From Klebsormidium nitens (lineage: Eukaryota > Streptophyta > Klebsormidiophyceae > Klebsormidiales > Klebsormidiaceae): a stretch of DNA of 64,000 nt. Position numbers and translations under genes: made by a program. The stretch covers positions 20,289 to 84,288 of the forward strand of contig DF237334.1 in NCBI GenBank assembly GCA_000708835.1, read 5' to 3'. A model generated the notes under the pieces. It searched no databases, was not told where the DNA came from, and was given only the letters and a program-made list of their open reading frames with translations. Shown piece by piece: positions 25,031 through 44,695 of this stretch (its first letter is position 1; each line of letters opens with the position of its first letter).

Positions 25031-25432
25031 CTAAGTCGACGATTGTCCTATTACGCTAGCTCGCTTATCTAAAGCAAGATGCACGAATTTACCTACCACA
25101 TCTGTGTCCTGCAAGTTAAGAAAAGCTTTCAAGTCTCTATTTCGTCTGTCCTCGAATAGAAACTGAAAGGTCGTTCGAATGTCACTATAACCCGAGCAAT
25201 CATATACAAAATGACTCTCCGTCTCTATTGCTCCCGACTTACAGACCTGGCAATGTCGCTCATCGCGAGCAATCCCTTGCCAACTCCCTGATTCAATAGC
25301 GAGCTTGTGTGCTCCCACTCTGAATTTGGCTAGGGTTGCAAAGTGCGCGGAGACGCCTATTTGATCTAATGAAAGGCTCAAAGGAGTAGCCGATCTTGAC
25401 TTCACCAAAGTACGTGCAGAACTTTCGGCCAT
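25031..25432 (-). mobile_element. LINE-type retrotransposon 3' remnant (RT zinc-binding region)
   Basis: A 133-residue reverse-strand frame contains TLAKFRVGAHKLAIESGSW, then CQVC, then ESHFVYDCSGYSDIR. The order is a small helical segment with R-x-G-x-H and E-x-G-x-W, followed by a C-x2-C...H-x4-C zinc-binding pattern. This is the typical region after the reverse transcriptase of plant and algal non-LTR elements. No intact reverse transcriptase or endonuclease was seen upstream, so this is a truncated or decayed copy. Confidence 0.65.
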
Positions 25433-28400
25433 AACCCTCCCTCGGGTCCTGCATATATGCCATCTCAGACCTCTCTTGAAGCAAAGCTAAGTCCAGAACA
25501 CCTGTACTTTCGTTTGCTGACACATGCGCAAGCATGATCTTTGATGGCAAGCACCGCGCGCTCGATGGACTCTGTCTTTGTACAATTTGCAACTTGGTCA
25601 CTGCCAAGTATAAGCGGCCCGGGGTTGAATGGAAGATGGCGCCACTTTGTTTGGGATCGTCCAGCTTGTTCCGACGTGGGCCGCCGCCCGTCATTGTGTA
25701 TATGTCCGTTGGCGCGGGCGGCTTGTCCGGTTGCAAACTCTGACGTGAGATTCCCGGAGCCTGCCTGAGCCTGCCGCCGATAGCGACTTATAGTTAGCTC
25801 ACCTAAAACCTCACGAAACCCTCCACGCGAAGAGCGGCCGCGGTTTAAGGAATTGGATCGAAATCCAATTCGGCCAGCTGCATCTAGCAGCTTAGTATTG
25901 CCATCAAATCCAGGGGGTCACCTGCGAAAAGGAGCTGAACCATGGAACGACCGGGTCCAAACCTGAAAAGTGGATGCTTTATGAGCACTGGCAGGTAAGC
26001 CCCGATCGGATTTCCGGAGGAAGGAAGCACTTGTCATTGAACAAACGCTTGAACAGAGTCTGCGGGGCAGATGTCTTTGTCGGTTAGAGCTTCGTGACAG
26101 ATTAACTTGCGGGCATTCTGACTCTTTCATGCATCAGCCCTGCCCCGATTAGCTTTCGTACCTTTGCCATGACTGCACTCTTCATCGTTGTGAGCTAACA
26201 CTTTCGCAACTCTGTGTACGTGAATTTGCAGTGTATACAATCATCTGTTAGTTGTCCAGCGTTGCAAGCTTGTGCTCAATCTTCTGATTTGCTGGTCACG
26301 TCGCACATGAGCGTTTGCGATGCATGCTCAATAAAACGCACGCTTGTTCGCGGAAGAAGAGAACGTGAAAGAACAAGCTCGAATGTGAAGAAGTCTGAGA
26401 CTCAAGAGACATTCTCCAAGCAGCAATGTGCAATTATTCGCAATGGTCGGAGGCGGTCCGTCAATGCATCTACAGGAAGAACACTTTGAGACCGACATGT
26501 TCCTTACTTGTTATTGCAGCCTACTCCAGACCTCTTGGACTCTTCTTTCTTTCCAATAGTCAGTAGATTGTTGAAGCTGCGCCGTGGCCAGACTGCTAGC
26601 TTAGAGGAGAAAACGTCCGTCTGGTTCCTTCTTGAAGCAAAATAGATATTGCACCAGCCTGTACCGTGACTCGACCTGTCGACGATTGACTGCCTGACTG
26701 TCGTTTGCAATTTTGCAGGGGTGATGTAGGGAAGTTTTTGACAAATGTTCGCTGCAATTTGCTGTTGGCGCTGACTGTGGCCCTCAAAGATGCTCGCCCA
26801 TACTTTGCTGATGGTCTGTATATTCGAGAAGAACAGGCGGCTGGAAGTGAGGACGGGTTCGTAGGGAACTCTCCATTGCTGTTGCATTCACTTCTCCATT
26901 TCAATACAAAAGTTGTGGCAGTACTGTGAGACTTTGAGCCCAGATTTTCGGGGCACCCTAGAGTTTGAAGCTCTGAAGATATGTCCTTTTTGAATAATCC
27001 GAGGTCGGATTTGTACAAGCCCTCGAGTCACTTCTTGGATCGCGTCGGTGGCTGACTCTTCAACAACCTGATTAAGTACTGAGTACTGAGTGGCCAACTG
27101 CCATCTGCTTAATGATGCTCGATGTACTGCTCTTGAGCTAAGTAAGTATTAACACGATCAGCTCCCTGCAGACGTGGGCATGTTAGTCGTCCGTACATGC
27201 ATGTGGAAAGGCCAGGGAATACTAACGACCGCTTTCCTTTGTGGGGAGGAGAGACGTGTGGAAGAAGTCGCTGCCAAGTTGGAGCTGGACAGGAAGGTGG
27301 CAGTCCTCGTTGTCCCTCTCGCAGAGACACGCTTCCTTGTGAAGTCGATTGGAGATTGCACCGCCTCATGGGGGAACGGTTGACAGGTAACATTTCTTCA
27401 TTGGATTGTCTCGATCAGGCTGATGAAGAATGGACTTTTCCAAGTTGGTGTATAAACGAGAGACCTGTTCAATGTCGCTTTGGTTGCAACTGATTCATGG
27501 ATCAGTCGCAGCAACAATCGACTGTGTTCGCTTAAGGTTCAGGTTAAATCCAGAAAACGAACGAGGCTCTTCGTCAGTTTCGTCTTCAACCTAGCATGGC
27601 GCACAAGAGAGGACTATGCCGCCGTTGCAGCCCCTTAAACAACTCGAAGTTGTCTATCTTTTTTACGGATACTCATTTTGGATTGCTATGAGGGCAACGT
27701 TTCATGTATATTTTGCAGGAGATGGGTGCCAATGATCCTCATACCGTCAGCTTCTCGCTTTCTGTTGTGTAGCCCGAAGCACCTAGACAGGGGACCGTAA
27801 CACTGAAATTGGACAAACTTGACAATTGAATAGGTTAGCTGAGCAAAGTAAAGAGTAGAACAGCCCATTGGGGAGTAGGCACTGCCAGCTTGATGATTCG
27901 ACTTCATGAGTGAACTACGAGTATACCTTGCCAGTGACGTCCGTCAGTCCGTGCCACTTAATGCAGTGCCCTCGAGCTGCCACCCCGGCGGCCCAATACT
28001 AGAACCCTTGATCAGATGAACTTGTCGTAGCATGTTTCATCTGATCATCTGATGCATAAGTAAGAATTTTGACTCCTTGAATCGGTGTGACATCATTCGA
28101 CTATTCGACCCTTCGAGTATTGTACCACTATACGGAACACACTCCTTCGATTGTGCGGCTCCTGCAGCCAGCTTGTATCCTTGTAGCAGATGAGCATATA
28201 TCAATCAAATGTATTATTTCGTCTCTCGTAAACGGTTGAGCGCAGAACGAGACGCTAGTTTGTTCTTCAAGGCCCCTTGCCAAGATGTATTTGGTGTTTT
28301 ATTGTTGAGTCGGGCGCGCGCGCAATCGACGCCGGGGCCGCCACTAGGATTAAAGCCTTAAATTTGAAGAGTCTTAGCAGCAGACAGCAAGCAGACAGCA

Positions 28401-29323
28401 GCTCGACCGCATTACTCGAGTGGAATCTCGAAAGAGCTCGCGACGCAGTGGATTTTGGGAGTTTGCATGGATCTCGTCATTCATGCACTAAATAGGGCAC
28501 CAATACGGGACCATTAGTTCCTGAATGCTGCGTTTGCTGTGTCCGCGTGGGATTCCGGTCTTCCTTTCAAGGGATGATTCCGGTGGCAAACTTGTGGCCG
28601 GAGCGTGCGGAACGATTGTTGAGCGGCGACCACTACGAACACTGCGAAGTGCATAGCTAGCACTCGGGGTCGCCAAGGACACACAAATTTGGAGGATGAA
28701 CATGGGCTTCAGCCTTCAAGTTCATGTTTCAATGCACAGCTAGCTCTGTGGACGGGCATGGCATATTAAAACGCAGCAACGGGGCAACCTTGGAAAAGCT
28801 AGGGAGAGCTCATGAGCCGAACCTTCTTTCTTTAGTGCAGTGAGCCAGGGGGGTTTTGACAAAGCATTCACAATCACGATCTTTTACACATTAGCCCTGC
28901 CCCCGCTTGATAAACGACTTTTGCGTGTGCTTCCCTTGTACATGCACAGCTCTGTCCCGATCCGCACAGTACAGGCAGCGGAGCCGGTTAAGTGTGCATG
29001 CGAAGGGTGCGTCAGCTTCAGAAAGACCTTGCTCCAGCAGTGGCAAGCGTACATGAAACCCTAGAAGTGAAGCTCAACCATGAGGCGTTAGATCCGGCCA
29101 CCATGTGCATTCTGAAACCCTTCAAAAAAGCCAAGCGAATAGGCAGGCAGAACTTGATCAAATTGGTTTATAACAGGCAGGGCTCTCCCAGCCTCTCTGA
29201 TTTAAAGAGTGGTCGCAGCACCTGTAGTTGGGAGTAAGCACCACCTTGAGTGACCTTTGCGGATAGTCACCGTCTGCATTTCCTCTGCAGACCGCCTCTT
29301 CCAAACTTCCTGCTCACCTCAAG
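25433..29323. other. Gene-poor stretch with possible orphan exons
   Basis: Two plus-strand frames look exon-like: 26719 to about 26929 after TTTTGCAG (LLLALTVALKDARPYFADGLY) and 27171-27383 after CCCTGCAG (RRVEEVAAKLELDRKVAVLVV). Neither resembles a family I know and no start was found, so they are not called as a gene. A small hairpin (GATCAGATGAA / TTTCATCTGATC) lies at about 28013-28046. Nothing else is supported. Confidence 0.3.
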
Positions 29324-32300
29324 ATGTCAGCATCGGATGACTCCCCAGGGATTGAGCCGGTAAGCAATGGTGCATTTCAACATTGAGTTGATGCCTGTTC
29401 TGCAGCACAATGTGTTCTGATGCGATATTGCCTGGTAGCAGAAGCAGTTGCCTAAAAGGTTTGATTTCCCTCAAGATTGCTATAATGGCGGCCAGATCTT
29501 GCATAAGTACTTTTCCCTGTGCCTCTGCCTTCTATCAATTGTTTCTGAAAGGATTTATATGCGGAGGGAGGATTCCGCTACCGGATTGTGCCGCACCAGC
29601 CACATTGCATTCCTCCCTATGCTTACCACGTAGGCCTGTCATTAGCACGGGAGCCGGTTCGCTCAGAAGCCCTCCTTCTGGCGATCAGAGCTTGCACGTT
29701 CATACAAAGCCTAGGAATCTCTTCAGGGTGGTCGAGCAGATGGGAGCGCCCTGACGCAATAAATGCACATATTGATACGTTTTGAGTTATTCATTAACCT
29801 GATGTTCAGGAATCCTGTACTGTGCTCATGACTGGTGGTTTACAGCCACCAAACATGTCACAACGCCGCTAGTCTATAGCAAGGTCAAATCGCTTCAATC
29901 GATTTGGCCCTTCTCTATATGCACGATGGATGTGGCCAGACAATTGCAAGTTTGTAAATCTATACTCTACAATTATCAGCGGGGGAAAAGGACGGACTGG
30001 ATTTGATTGTCGTTTCAGATGCAGGAAGAAGAGAAAGTTTCGCCAGAGCTGATGAAAGCGCTCCATGGGACGGGGCCCAAGCTGACGTTCTGGCCGCTTG
30101 TCGCGCTCATCTACTTTGAGGTGAGGAGCACAGTGCAGCATACTTTTCTGTGGCCAGCGTCGCGACTAAGGAAGTGGAGCTACAACAGCCCGTTCACAAG
30201 GTTTGCAGCCGAGAGGTCCGCCTGAGACTTGTAGCTCACAGCGATTTGCCTCTTGTGAACATGCCGGTTGACCAAGTTATTTGGCAATTGTGATGGTTGC
30301 CAAGGTGCTTCTATAGAAAAAGTAGCTGCTTCTTGAGAACGATCGCTCCAGAGATTGGCAACTTGCGTTGTTCTCAAATCTCGATAATTATTCTATGAAA
30401 GCGTTTTCTTAAGGAGTGGCTGCTGGCCGAGCATCGTTGTGCCCCTTTCGACTGGGCCACTCTACGGATCTGGACGAATCATTGCGCAAAAGGCAACACT
30501 GCTTCCTTCCGAGAATCCTGATTCTTCCAGGTCGCCGGATATGGCGGAATGGCAAGCATTGGGCGTGGTCCGAACTGCAATTGCCTCAATCGTGCCAGCC
30601 TCTTCAAGCGCTGGCCTGCACCATCATTGACAATAACGTGGGGCCTTTCTGTCGCTAAGAGTACTCGACTTTTCGAACCAGGTTTCGGGGGGTCCTTACG
30701 GGGTGGAGGATGTGGTCGGAGCTGGGGGCCCGCTCCTAGCCATCCTAGGCTTCCTCGTCTTTCCGCTCGTAAGTGTTCCCACATCGGTTACTGTCCAAAT
30801 AGTGACCCGTCGTCATCTTACCCAGGCTGTAGGTCCATCGATATCAGAGCCTGGCTTTCATCATACGACCACAAGCTCAACATGTACTAAGAAACCACAT
30901 CAGAAACTGTTGTCCGGCAGACTCTGATGGGACTAATATTCCGGAATCGTCCCTAAGCATAGGGAGAGCTCCCCTCTTGCGCAGCTTTCTTGTCCGCAGC
31001 AGCCGCTCACAAGCTCTCTCCCGCAGGTCTGGAGCGTTCCAGAGGCTCTGGTGACGGCAGAGCTTGCCACGGCCTTCCCGGAGAACGGCGGCTACGTGGT
31101 CTGGGTGACCGCCGCGTTCGGGGAGTTCTGGGGGTTCCAGGTACGGCCCGCTTCCGATGCTTCGCCTCGTTCCGCTTTTTGATTTTCCAAGTCTACTCCA
31201 CTTATCCACTTCGCTGGCGTCCGTTTCCGTCGTGACCCCTGCAACACTTCCACGAGGCCAAGCATGGACATCGCTTCGAAGTACATGTCTCTGTAGGCGA
31301 GAAGAAACCGCCCTTTTGAGCACACGAACATCTCGTGGGGGCGGCGCCGTTGTGGTACGCTATCAAGCCCCGAATTCCGATGCAATCACCCTAGCAATGG
31401 GGGGAAAAGGACAGAAGCCTGGGACAAGTGTGCACGCCAGGGAAACGGGGGCCATTCATGATTTCCGCTGACTGATTTGAACCCGCCACTTGTCCTTGCG
31501 TGCAGCAAGGGTGGTGGAAGTGGCTGAGCGGCGTGATCGACAACTCGCTGTATGCGGTCCTCTTCTTGGACTATACCAAGTCGGTCGTCCCTGCACTTGG
31601 GGGGGGCTTTGGCCGGGTCGTCAGTCTGAACGTCATCGTGTTTGTAAGTCCGCTTGTCCCTCGCGTTTTCTCTCCCTAGCAACACACCTTTGCGCGTGGG
31701 TGGTGTCACTCTGGAGTTGCGAGGTGCATGTTCTTATTGCGTGCTTTAGCCATGTAGTGCCAACGCGTAAGGTACCTAGGGGAGCTCGAAGTCCCTCCGC
31801 CGATGCCTGCCTCTCAGTTACTGGAAAGATTATCAATGAGATAAGATCCCACTTCTTCTCTATTCACCCCGCTGGCCCTTGTGTCGGCGGCTGAACATAT
31901 CAAAAAGCAGCCCACCTATGAAAGCGGCCCGGATTTAGCGGAGTTCCGCCTTTCCTGCCTGCCACTTGCAAACCCCGTCACTCAATCACTCTGTTCTCAA
32001 ACGAGCCCCTGTATCTGTCTGCCATCTGCCGACTTCATAAGCTTTCAAACGAACCCCATGAATATGCCTGCAACCTCTTTATCAGCTCTGAGAACCCCAT
32101 AGTTTTTTTAACTTATCCCAGCTATTTCCTGCCTGCCAGCTGCTAACCTACCTTAACTACCGCGGCCTGACCATTGTCGGTTCTACTGCGGTCGCCCTCG
32201 GCATCTTCGGCTTTCTCCCGTTCATCGCCCTCGCTCTAGTTGCCATCCCGAGGATTCGGCCTAGTCGGTGGTGAGCACCCCCGCTGATCCTATCTCGACG

Positions 32301-35300
32301 TTCGATGTCAAACGTCCTTCGACAAGGGGGTATGCAGTCAGATTGCAGTTCTTCGTTGGTGGATGCAACAATTATCTATCCCTTTGCTCCTTGCTGTCGC
32401 TTTGGTTTTACAAGACGCGCACTAAAGCTTTGCTTTTGCCGTGGAACTTCCTGTTGTTGCAAGAAACGCGTGCATGACACGAAGCATGTCCTCGACGGTC
32501 CGAAATCCGTTGGCTCAGTCGAGTCCATTCGCGGCTTGCTCGCGGTCGATGGGGTTCAGATACGGCACTTTGTTTCGACGGAACTAACTAAAGTCGTTGA
32601 TTCTGAAGCTGCTCTAGTAACTTGAGGAGTTCCTGTAAAGTCGGAACGGTCCAAATGCCAACCCATCACGAATGTTAACAATCTCGACCTTGTTAAAACA
32701 CACAACTGAGGTGACTCCAGCACCTCGTCTCGGCTGAGTAGAATCTTACCAGGAATGATTTGCTGACCAATAACGGTTGCTTTTGCTTCTGTTTGCAGGT
32801 TCGAGTACCCCCGAAGCCAAGTTTCCTGGCGGGGTTACATGAACAGCATCTTCTGGAACCTCAATTATTGGGACAGCGTCAGGTGAGCTGAGCTTTCGTT
32901 CGCAGGGCTTGGCAGGCCCCTCCAAGCCACGAGATTCGTTTTCCCTATACGCTTTCCGTAGAATTCTTGAGCTCACAAACACTTCGACGCCCCTCGTTGT
33001 TCTAAACACGTAGCGCAGTGCATAAGAAGCGGGCTGCTCCTCGTTGATATTGAACAGGACCGCAAAGCTCATATTGTGTCACGGCTCTCAAATCCAACTT
33101 CTAAAAGACAACCGTAGACCCGATTGAACCCAAACCTCAAACCCCAACCCTCAGACCCGGATATAATCGTCAGACCCAGACTTTTGAATCAAACTCCGAA
33201 TTCCATCTCAAACCTCAGACCCGAAAACGAGATCCAAACCCAGTCCTCAAACCAACCCCAAATCTCAGACCGTAAACCCACCCCGTGCAGCACGCTGGCC
33301 GGCGAGGTCGAGAAGCCGCGGCGGGTCCTCCCGCGCGCGCTCTTCGTGGCGGTCGTGCTCGTCGTCACGAGCTACCTGCTTCCGCTCATGGTGGGCACCG
33401 GCGCCGCCCCGGTGATCCTGGAGCAGTGGCACGACGGGCACTTTGCGCAGGTCGCGTACTCGCTCGGGGGGCCAGTGCTGCGCTGGTGGCTCGTCTTTGC
33501 TGCCGCGTCGTCCAACATCGGGATGTTTGAGGCGGAGATGAGCAGGTGAGGGGGTCGCTGGGTTGAGTGCGGTCCGTGTTGCTGGATCGAGTTTTGTGGA
33601 TCTGAATGGGGGAGGATGAAGTTGAAGGCTCGAGGCAGTGTCAAGAGGTGGGCATGGGAGGATGGGAATGACTGCTTAGATGGCCGGATTCGTTTGGTGG
33701 AAGCATGAGCTGGAATGCGATACTCGATCATTCGGGCTGGATACGAATTGCTGAACGTACCTCCTAGAGTGAGGAGCTGAATGTATCCAAGTGGAGCGTT
33801 CGGCTGGGCTCGGTGATAAAACGGGTGTTACTGTACGTCCATGTTCGCTCCTGATTGGCATCAGCCTGGGTTGGGAGCACAATGCAAGGGCTCCGCGGAT
33901 GTGAACTGCTCGCTTGTTCGCTTGTTCGCTGCTGGTTAAATATCCCGTTTGACTTTCACTTCAGCGCCGCACCGAGCTTCTCCTTCGGCTGCCATGCATT
34001 TCAAGGCCGTGTCCCTTCAAAACTCGGGCTTGAAGCAACTCATGCGCCTCGACCCTGGGCCCCCCACAAACGACACAACGAAACGCCCCTGAAGACGTAT
34101 ATAAGCGATGATCCATGACCAAGTCCCTCAAGCCTGCAACGTGCACCTCGTCATGAAGTCTCGCCGAGAAGGGTCGGAGAAGTAACGGTCAGACGGAACA
34201 CAAGGTTATAGACGGGGTCGGCGAATTTGAAGAGCCCGTACCTCGGCACAGACGTACCACTCGATCCTTCTTCTCTGCAGCGACTCGTTCCAGCTGCTGG
34301 GCATGAGCGAGCGCGGCATGCTGCCCGAGTTCTTCGCGATCCGCAGCCGCCACGGCACCCCGACGGCCGCCATCCTCTTCTCCGCCAGCGGCGTCCTCCT
34401 CCTCTCGTGGATGAACTTCTCGCAGGTGACCGCTCGCGCTTTCGCTTGTTTGCAATCTAAGAAGCCGGGTCCGCCGGATGTCTGAGAACCGGGTGACTTT
34501 GAGAATCGTATCAGCGTTTGTGTCGGCGTTTCGGTATCAGCTATCACTTGGAAAGCGTTCGAGGCGTTTGGCAGACTGACTAACTTCTAGAGTAATCATT
34601 ATCGTCTGTGACCGCTCTTTGCTTCGAAATTGAAGTCTTTGGCAGGCCAAGCGAATGTTTTGTTTCTGACGCAGGCCAAGTGAACGGTTTGTTTCTGACG
34701 AGATCGAACACTCGCATGGGAGATTGGCGTTGCCGGTTCGAGTAGCACTTCGGGAACTAGACTGTGAACCTTCTCATCTCAAAAGTCGGTTAGAAAGAAG
34801 CTGGCGGGCGTTGCAGCCTTGTATTTTGGAGTAGCAAACACGTTTCCGGGCTTCGACAGCTGGATTGGAGGGGCTATTGGGCGAGTCAGTCAGCGAATGT
34901 TAAAGCAATTCTCGGTTCCTTCTCTCTTTGACCGCAGTCCTTGTGCGCTCTCCAGCTTCTGCTTCAGTGCGCTCGTCCTTCAACAGATTCCAATTCGGAT
35001 TCAGCTTGCTTAATCGTCTTTGAGTCTCATCCAGTCCATCTTCAAGTTTTCCTAACTGCTGCAATAGTGTCCCTTAGATGCTGTTTTGAATGTACCGCTT
35101 CGGTTCTTCCAAAAGCATCCCCCACACGACCCGTATGTGACCCTACTACTCCAAATCTGGTGGCTTTCTATCTTACATGCTCTCAATTCGCACCGGCCTT
35201 TCCAGATCGTGGAGCTGTTGAACTTCCTCTACTGCCTGGGGATGGTGCTCGAGTTTGCGGCCTTTATCTGGCTCCGAATAAAGGAACCCGACCTGGAGCG

Positions 35301-36538
35301 GCCTTACATGTAACGCCTCTGCTCACTCGATCTCTCTAAACCAGAGAGTTTTCTCTTTCTTGCTTGTGCTGTTCTCTTCTGCCGGTTGCCGTGTCTGTGT
35401 CGAACAGCTTCATTGCATATCTTTCTGATCGTCGTCGGGTTTATTTTAAAACTATCGAGGCTCTCCAGAAACGGCAACCACGTCTCCAGGCCGTTGGTCG
35501 ACCTCTCTGAAGTGTTAAGCCTGCAGTATGTCCAGTCAAAGATAAACGCAACCGCAGAGTCTACTTCTACCACGCGTCGCAAGAAGAAAGAGAATGCCTA
35601 CGTAGCCCTGTGAGGAGCTTAGAAACCACGAAAATGTGTTATACCTACAGTAGGTCCAGTCGAAAATCAAACGTTGATCAGTGCACTTGTGCTGTGGACA
35701 CGTGTGAAAGTACGTTGAAAAATATTCGCTTGCGTTGTATGCGACTGAGCCACCCCGTCCACCGTCAGGGTTCCGCTCAACACCACGGGGGTGATCATAA
35801 TGTCCGCCATTCCGGTGTCCGTGCTCATCTGGGTCATGAGCCTCGCCTCCTACTATACCGTGGCCATCAGGTGAGGTCCCCCTCCGAACAACGAATGCGT
35901 TGACCTCAGTGGTTGGATAAGACGGCTTTGGCCTCAAAGACCGTTGATGTTATCTAGCCAATCGGACCGAGCTCGGATCATTAGGATCACACAAAAAGCG
36001 GGAAGACAAGAGCGACTGCAAAACCTCGTTGCTCTGGAAGCTCCCCGTGATGTCGCTGGCTTGAAAGTATGACCTAACGTCAAGCAAGTCCTTACGCCGT
36101 TGCTGCGCGTGTTCTTGTTGCTCGGCCGCACCGGCTGCCTTTGCGCTCTTTTAAAAGTCGCCTTTGCCTGTATGCGGGCGACTTGTCGCCTCATAAGCCG
36201 CTAGCTTATTTGAAGGAGTCATAAGCCAGTCATAAGTCATAAGTTCTGGCCCAGAAGCCAGAACTACGCCACCTATACAACTCCTTCATGAGCGCTCCTC
36301 TATCCCTTGTTTTCGCAGCCTGGTGGCTAGCGTGATCGGATTTGGGCTCCACCCACTGCTCGTTCTAGCAAAAAGGCACCGGTGGTGCAAGTTTTTGGTC
36401 GATCCGGGCCTTCCGGATCTAGATCACTTGGAGCACGAACATGTAGCAACCCCGGGAGATAGCTCCGAAGATAGTGGGCCCAGTCGAGGCGAGGATGCTC
36501 GACCAATGCTGAGCGATCCGAGAGGATCTGAAGGTTGA
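29324..36538 (+). CDS. PUT: Polyamine uptake transporter (PUT/LAT-type, APC superfamily), 505 aa
   Basis: Twelve phase-consistent exons: 29324-29359, 30019-30120, 30682-30768, 31027-31140, 31506-31643, 32140-32270, 32799-32882, 33291-33545, 34281-34425, 35206-35309, 35769-35870 and 36319-36538 (1518 nt). Family-specific motifs in order are [136 protein letters not shown] and ERPYMVPLNT. Length and about 12 membrane segments fit plant PUT/RMV1/LAT proteins, which import polyamines and related cations (including paraquat) by proton coupling at the plasma membrane, Golgi or ER. The usual EGWW is QGWW here. The short first exon ([12 protein letters not shown]) is plausible, but exon 2 also starts with ATG. 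Substrate is inferred from family only. Confidence 0.92.
31940..32139 (+). repeat. Degenerate tandem copies near the transporter intron-5 acceptor
   Basis: Variants of TTCCTGCCTGCCAGCTGC, the real acceptor region at 32125-32143, recur upstream near 31950, 32015 and 32070, with CAAACGARCCCC-type segments between them. Spacing is about 50-65 bp. The pattern is weaker than in the ethylene receptor. Confidence 0.4.
33121..33290 (+). repeat. Low-complexity CAAACCC/CAGACCC tract in transporter intron 7
   Basis: Degenerate repeats of AAACCTCAGACCC and AAACCCCAACCC fill the last 170 bp of the intron before the acceptor CCCCGTGCAG at 33290. The tract is pyrimidine-rich and A-rich but not an exact telomere repeat. 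Confidence 0.6.
34643..34700 (+). repeat. 29-bp tandem duplication in transporter intron 9
   Basis: GGCCAAGCGAATGTTTTGTTTCTGACG is followed directly by a slightly changed copy (GGCCAAGTGAACGGTTTGTTTCTGACG). Confidence 0.85.
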
Positions 36539-37496
36539 ATCAATTGGACAGGGACTCGTCGGAAGCTTCGTAATGCTTTTGCACCTTCGACACTGTAATC
36601 CGTGTTAGCACACCTACTACTGCCCCAACGGTTTCTGCACGGGATGGAATGCGCTTGCAGTTCTACAACGGACTCAATCAACGGTCACAATGTTCCAATT
36701 TTGACCGGCCGATCCGCCCTGCACCAAGTTTCCTAGTGTCGACATCACATGGGGATTCGCGTATGTGGCCGGCTTAGTAGCCCTGTCATTGATTCTGCAT
36801 CGACTGCATGTGTATCCCTGTGCACATGCATTCTTAAGGTCTACGATCTCTAGCAACGGCCGACCCCACATGTGCACTTACTCTGTGGTGATCGTGAACA
36901 TCAGTGACATGTATAAGAGCCGCTAATGGATGTTGCTGCCATTGGCACACGCCCCGTCCAAGCCGGTACCATGCCAGCCTATACACACCGCGCATGATGC
37001 AGCTTACTGCAAGTAGGCTAGGACCGGTTGCATTCAATCCGTTCAAATGAGTAGATTGCAATTCACATGTCGGTCAGTGTCAACAATGCCATGACGGTCG
37101 CGGGGACTGAAACTGAAAACATGATGACGTACTCAAGGATTCGCAGATATGCAGTCCGGACTCCGGACCAAATTCGGTGGAAAATAGGATGAGCTGAAGA
37201 TGGATTAAGGCGCAACTCTTTTATAAGCAATATAATCCCGCATTAAACCAGAATTCACAGAAAAATAACCTTGTCTATGTCATCAGTCAGCTTGCAATCT
37301 ATGGTTATCATGGTCACATTTTGCATGTCCTCCCTATAATTTTATCTCCTTGTTGCCGTCCATCTTTCGCTCAACTCAGAAGCTACAGCCCATTGTAGAA
37401 GTTTTGGTATGCGCCAGCAATATCAACCTACCTACGCATCGCATTCTTGTCTTATTTCCGCAGCATAGCAGCTGCTGAAAAAATGTTTAATGTGAA
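36539..37496. other. Convergent intergenic region
   Basis: This lies between the ends of the transporter (+) and GAPDH (-) genes and holds their 3' UTRs. No open frame with family features was seen. Confidence 0.5.
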
Positions 37497-43428
<5,932 letters not shown>

Positions 43429-43582
43429 TGCGAATTGTTCTGGCGATGCTCCCAAAGAGGTGGATTCCCACAGTTGAAGCGCTTTTCGAGAGGTGATGAC
43501 AGATTTAGGAGCTGATCAGAACGTCGAATGCCAGCCGTCTGCTGTGTTCTGGACTCTGCAGAGCCAAGTTTTCCTTGTATTA

Positions 43583-44693
43583 CTAGGGGTGACGGTGACG
43601 GATTTTAATTCCGCGGGGGGTCGGATTCGGTAGGCAAGTTTCGATGTCGCCTGCTGAAATAGACCCCCGGCAACCCGTAAATCGATCATAAGAATATTCA
43701 AAACCTGCCGTGGTCGCCGCGAACCCCAGCCAAATTGAAGTGCTCGGGGTGTGATCCTCGAAAGCCACTTCGGACCGTCCGATTTTCAGCGGGCCACGCG
43801 GACGCCGAGTCCGAGGCTGGGCCCGAGTGAAAGCCGTCCGCAAGGGAGGAGGAAGGCAGCTGCTGGAGCTCAGCAGAAGGGCTCTTCCGCAAGCTCATGA
43901 CCAGAATGGCTGCCCTCCTAGCTGCCTCCCAGCGCCCCATAGAGCTTCCCTCGAGCTTCTCTCAAGCTCGGACATGTTCAAGGGATGTTTCTAGCCTTGT
44001 AGAATTGCATCCAGGGCAATCTTGCAGGCAAATGCTTCAGACAAACAGGAGAGCGCCTCTGGCTGGCAGCCATGGCGGCGGTCTCCGAGCTTCCCCTTCC
44101 TGTCCCAAGACTCTTTTGACACTCTGAAAGTTCCTAAGTGCTGGACATGGTTCTTGCAAGGTTTGCTGGCATTCACGAGTGTCAGAATGTCTTGGGCGAC
44201 CAGGTAGTCGACTCCATTTCCATGGTGGACACCCGTCGCCAGCACCTTCAGTCTGCTGACCTTTTAGATCTCATGACAGAGTCCCTTTCGACGCTTCTCC
44301 ATGCCGAGGAAGGTAGATAATGGTAATTAAAGACAATGTCTCCAAGGAGTTACATCCAATGGGTGTCAAACATGGAAGCTGAAGCTCTAAGCAAGTATGC
44401 CTGGTTAGGAAGCCATTGCTAGATAAGGAAGCACGACTGCCTTCCTCAACCTAGCCTCAACCAGCAACTTGACCTTCTTCCTCTTTCAGCCACGTAAGCG
44501 TTACGACTGTAACGCCCCGGGCACTCGCATCACAGCCTTAATTCAAGCTTTGCCCCTGAATATCGAAATATGTTGGCAGAATCGCAAGAAATTTTTGCCT
44601 GGGGCGCAATTATCGCCGGGGTGTTGCGCTAGAGTGAGAATCTACGCACCCGTAGACTCGGTCAACCCCCCGAAATTATTCCGTCATCCCTAG
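43583..44693. mobile_element. 1.1-kb non-autonomous DNA transposon with diverged inverted ends
   Basis: The left end reads CTAGGGGTGACGG and the right end CCGTCATCCCTAG. They match inverted with one change. Similarity continues inward: ATTTTAATTCCGCGGGGGGTC on the left against GACC/CAACCCCCCGAAATTATT on the right. TA flanks both ends (43581-43582 and 44694-44695), fitting a TA target site. If the end is placed one base outward the flank would be ATT. No transposase is seen. The interior has short plus-strand frames (for example near 43903 and 44138) that look like gene fragments rather than transposase. Confidence 0.65.
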
Positions 44694-44695
44694 TA

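Noticed and set aside
28840-29237. Two plus-strand ORFs before the transporter gene
   Set aside because: No recognised domain, no splice support, and overlapping in different frames.
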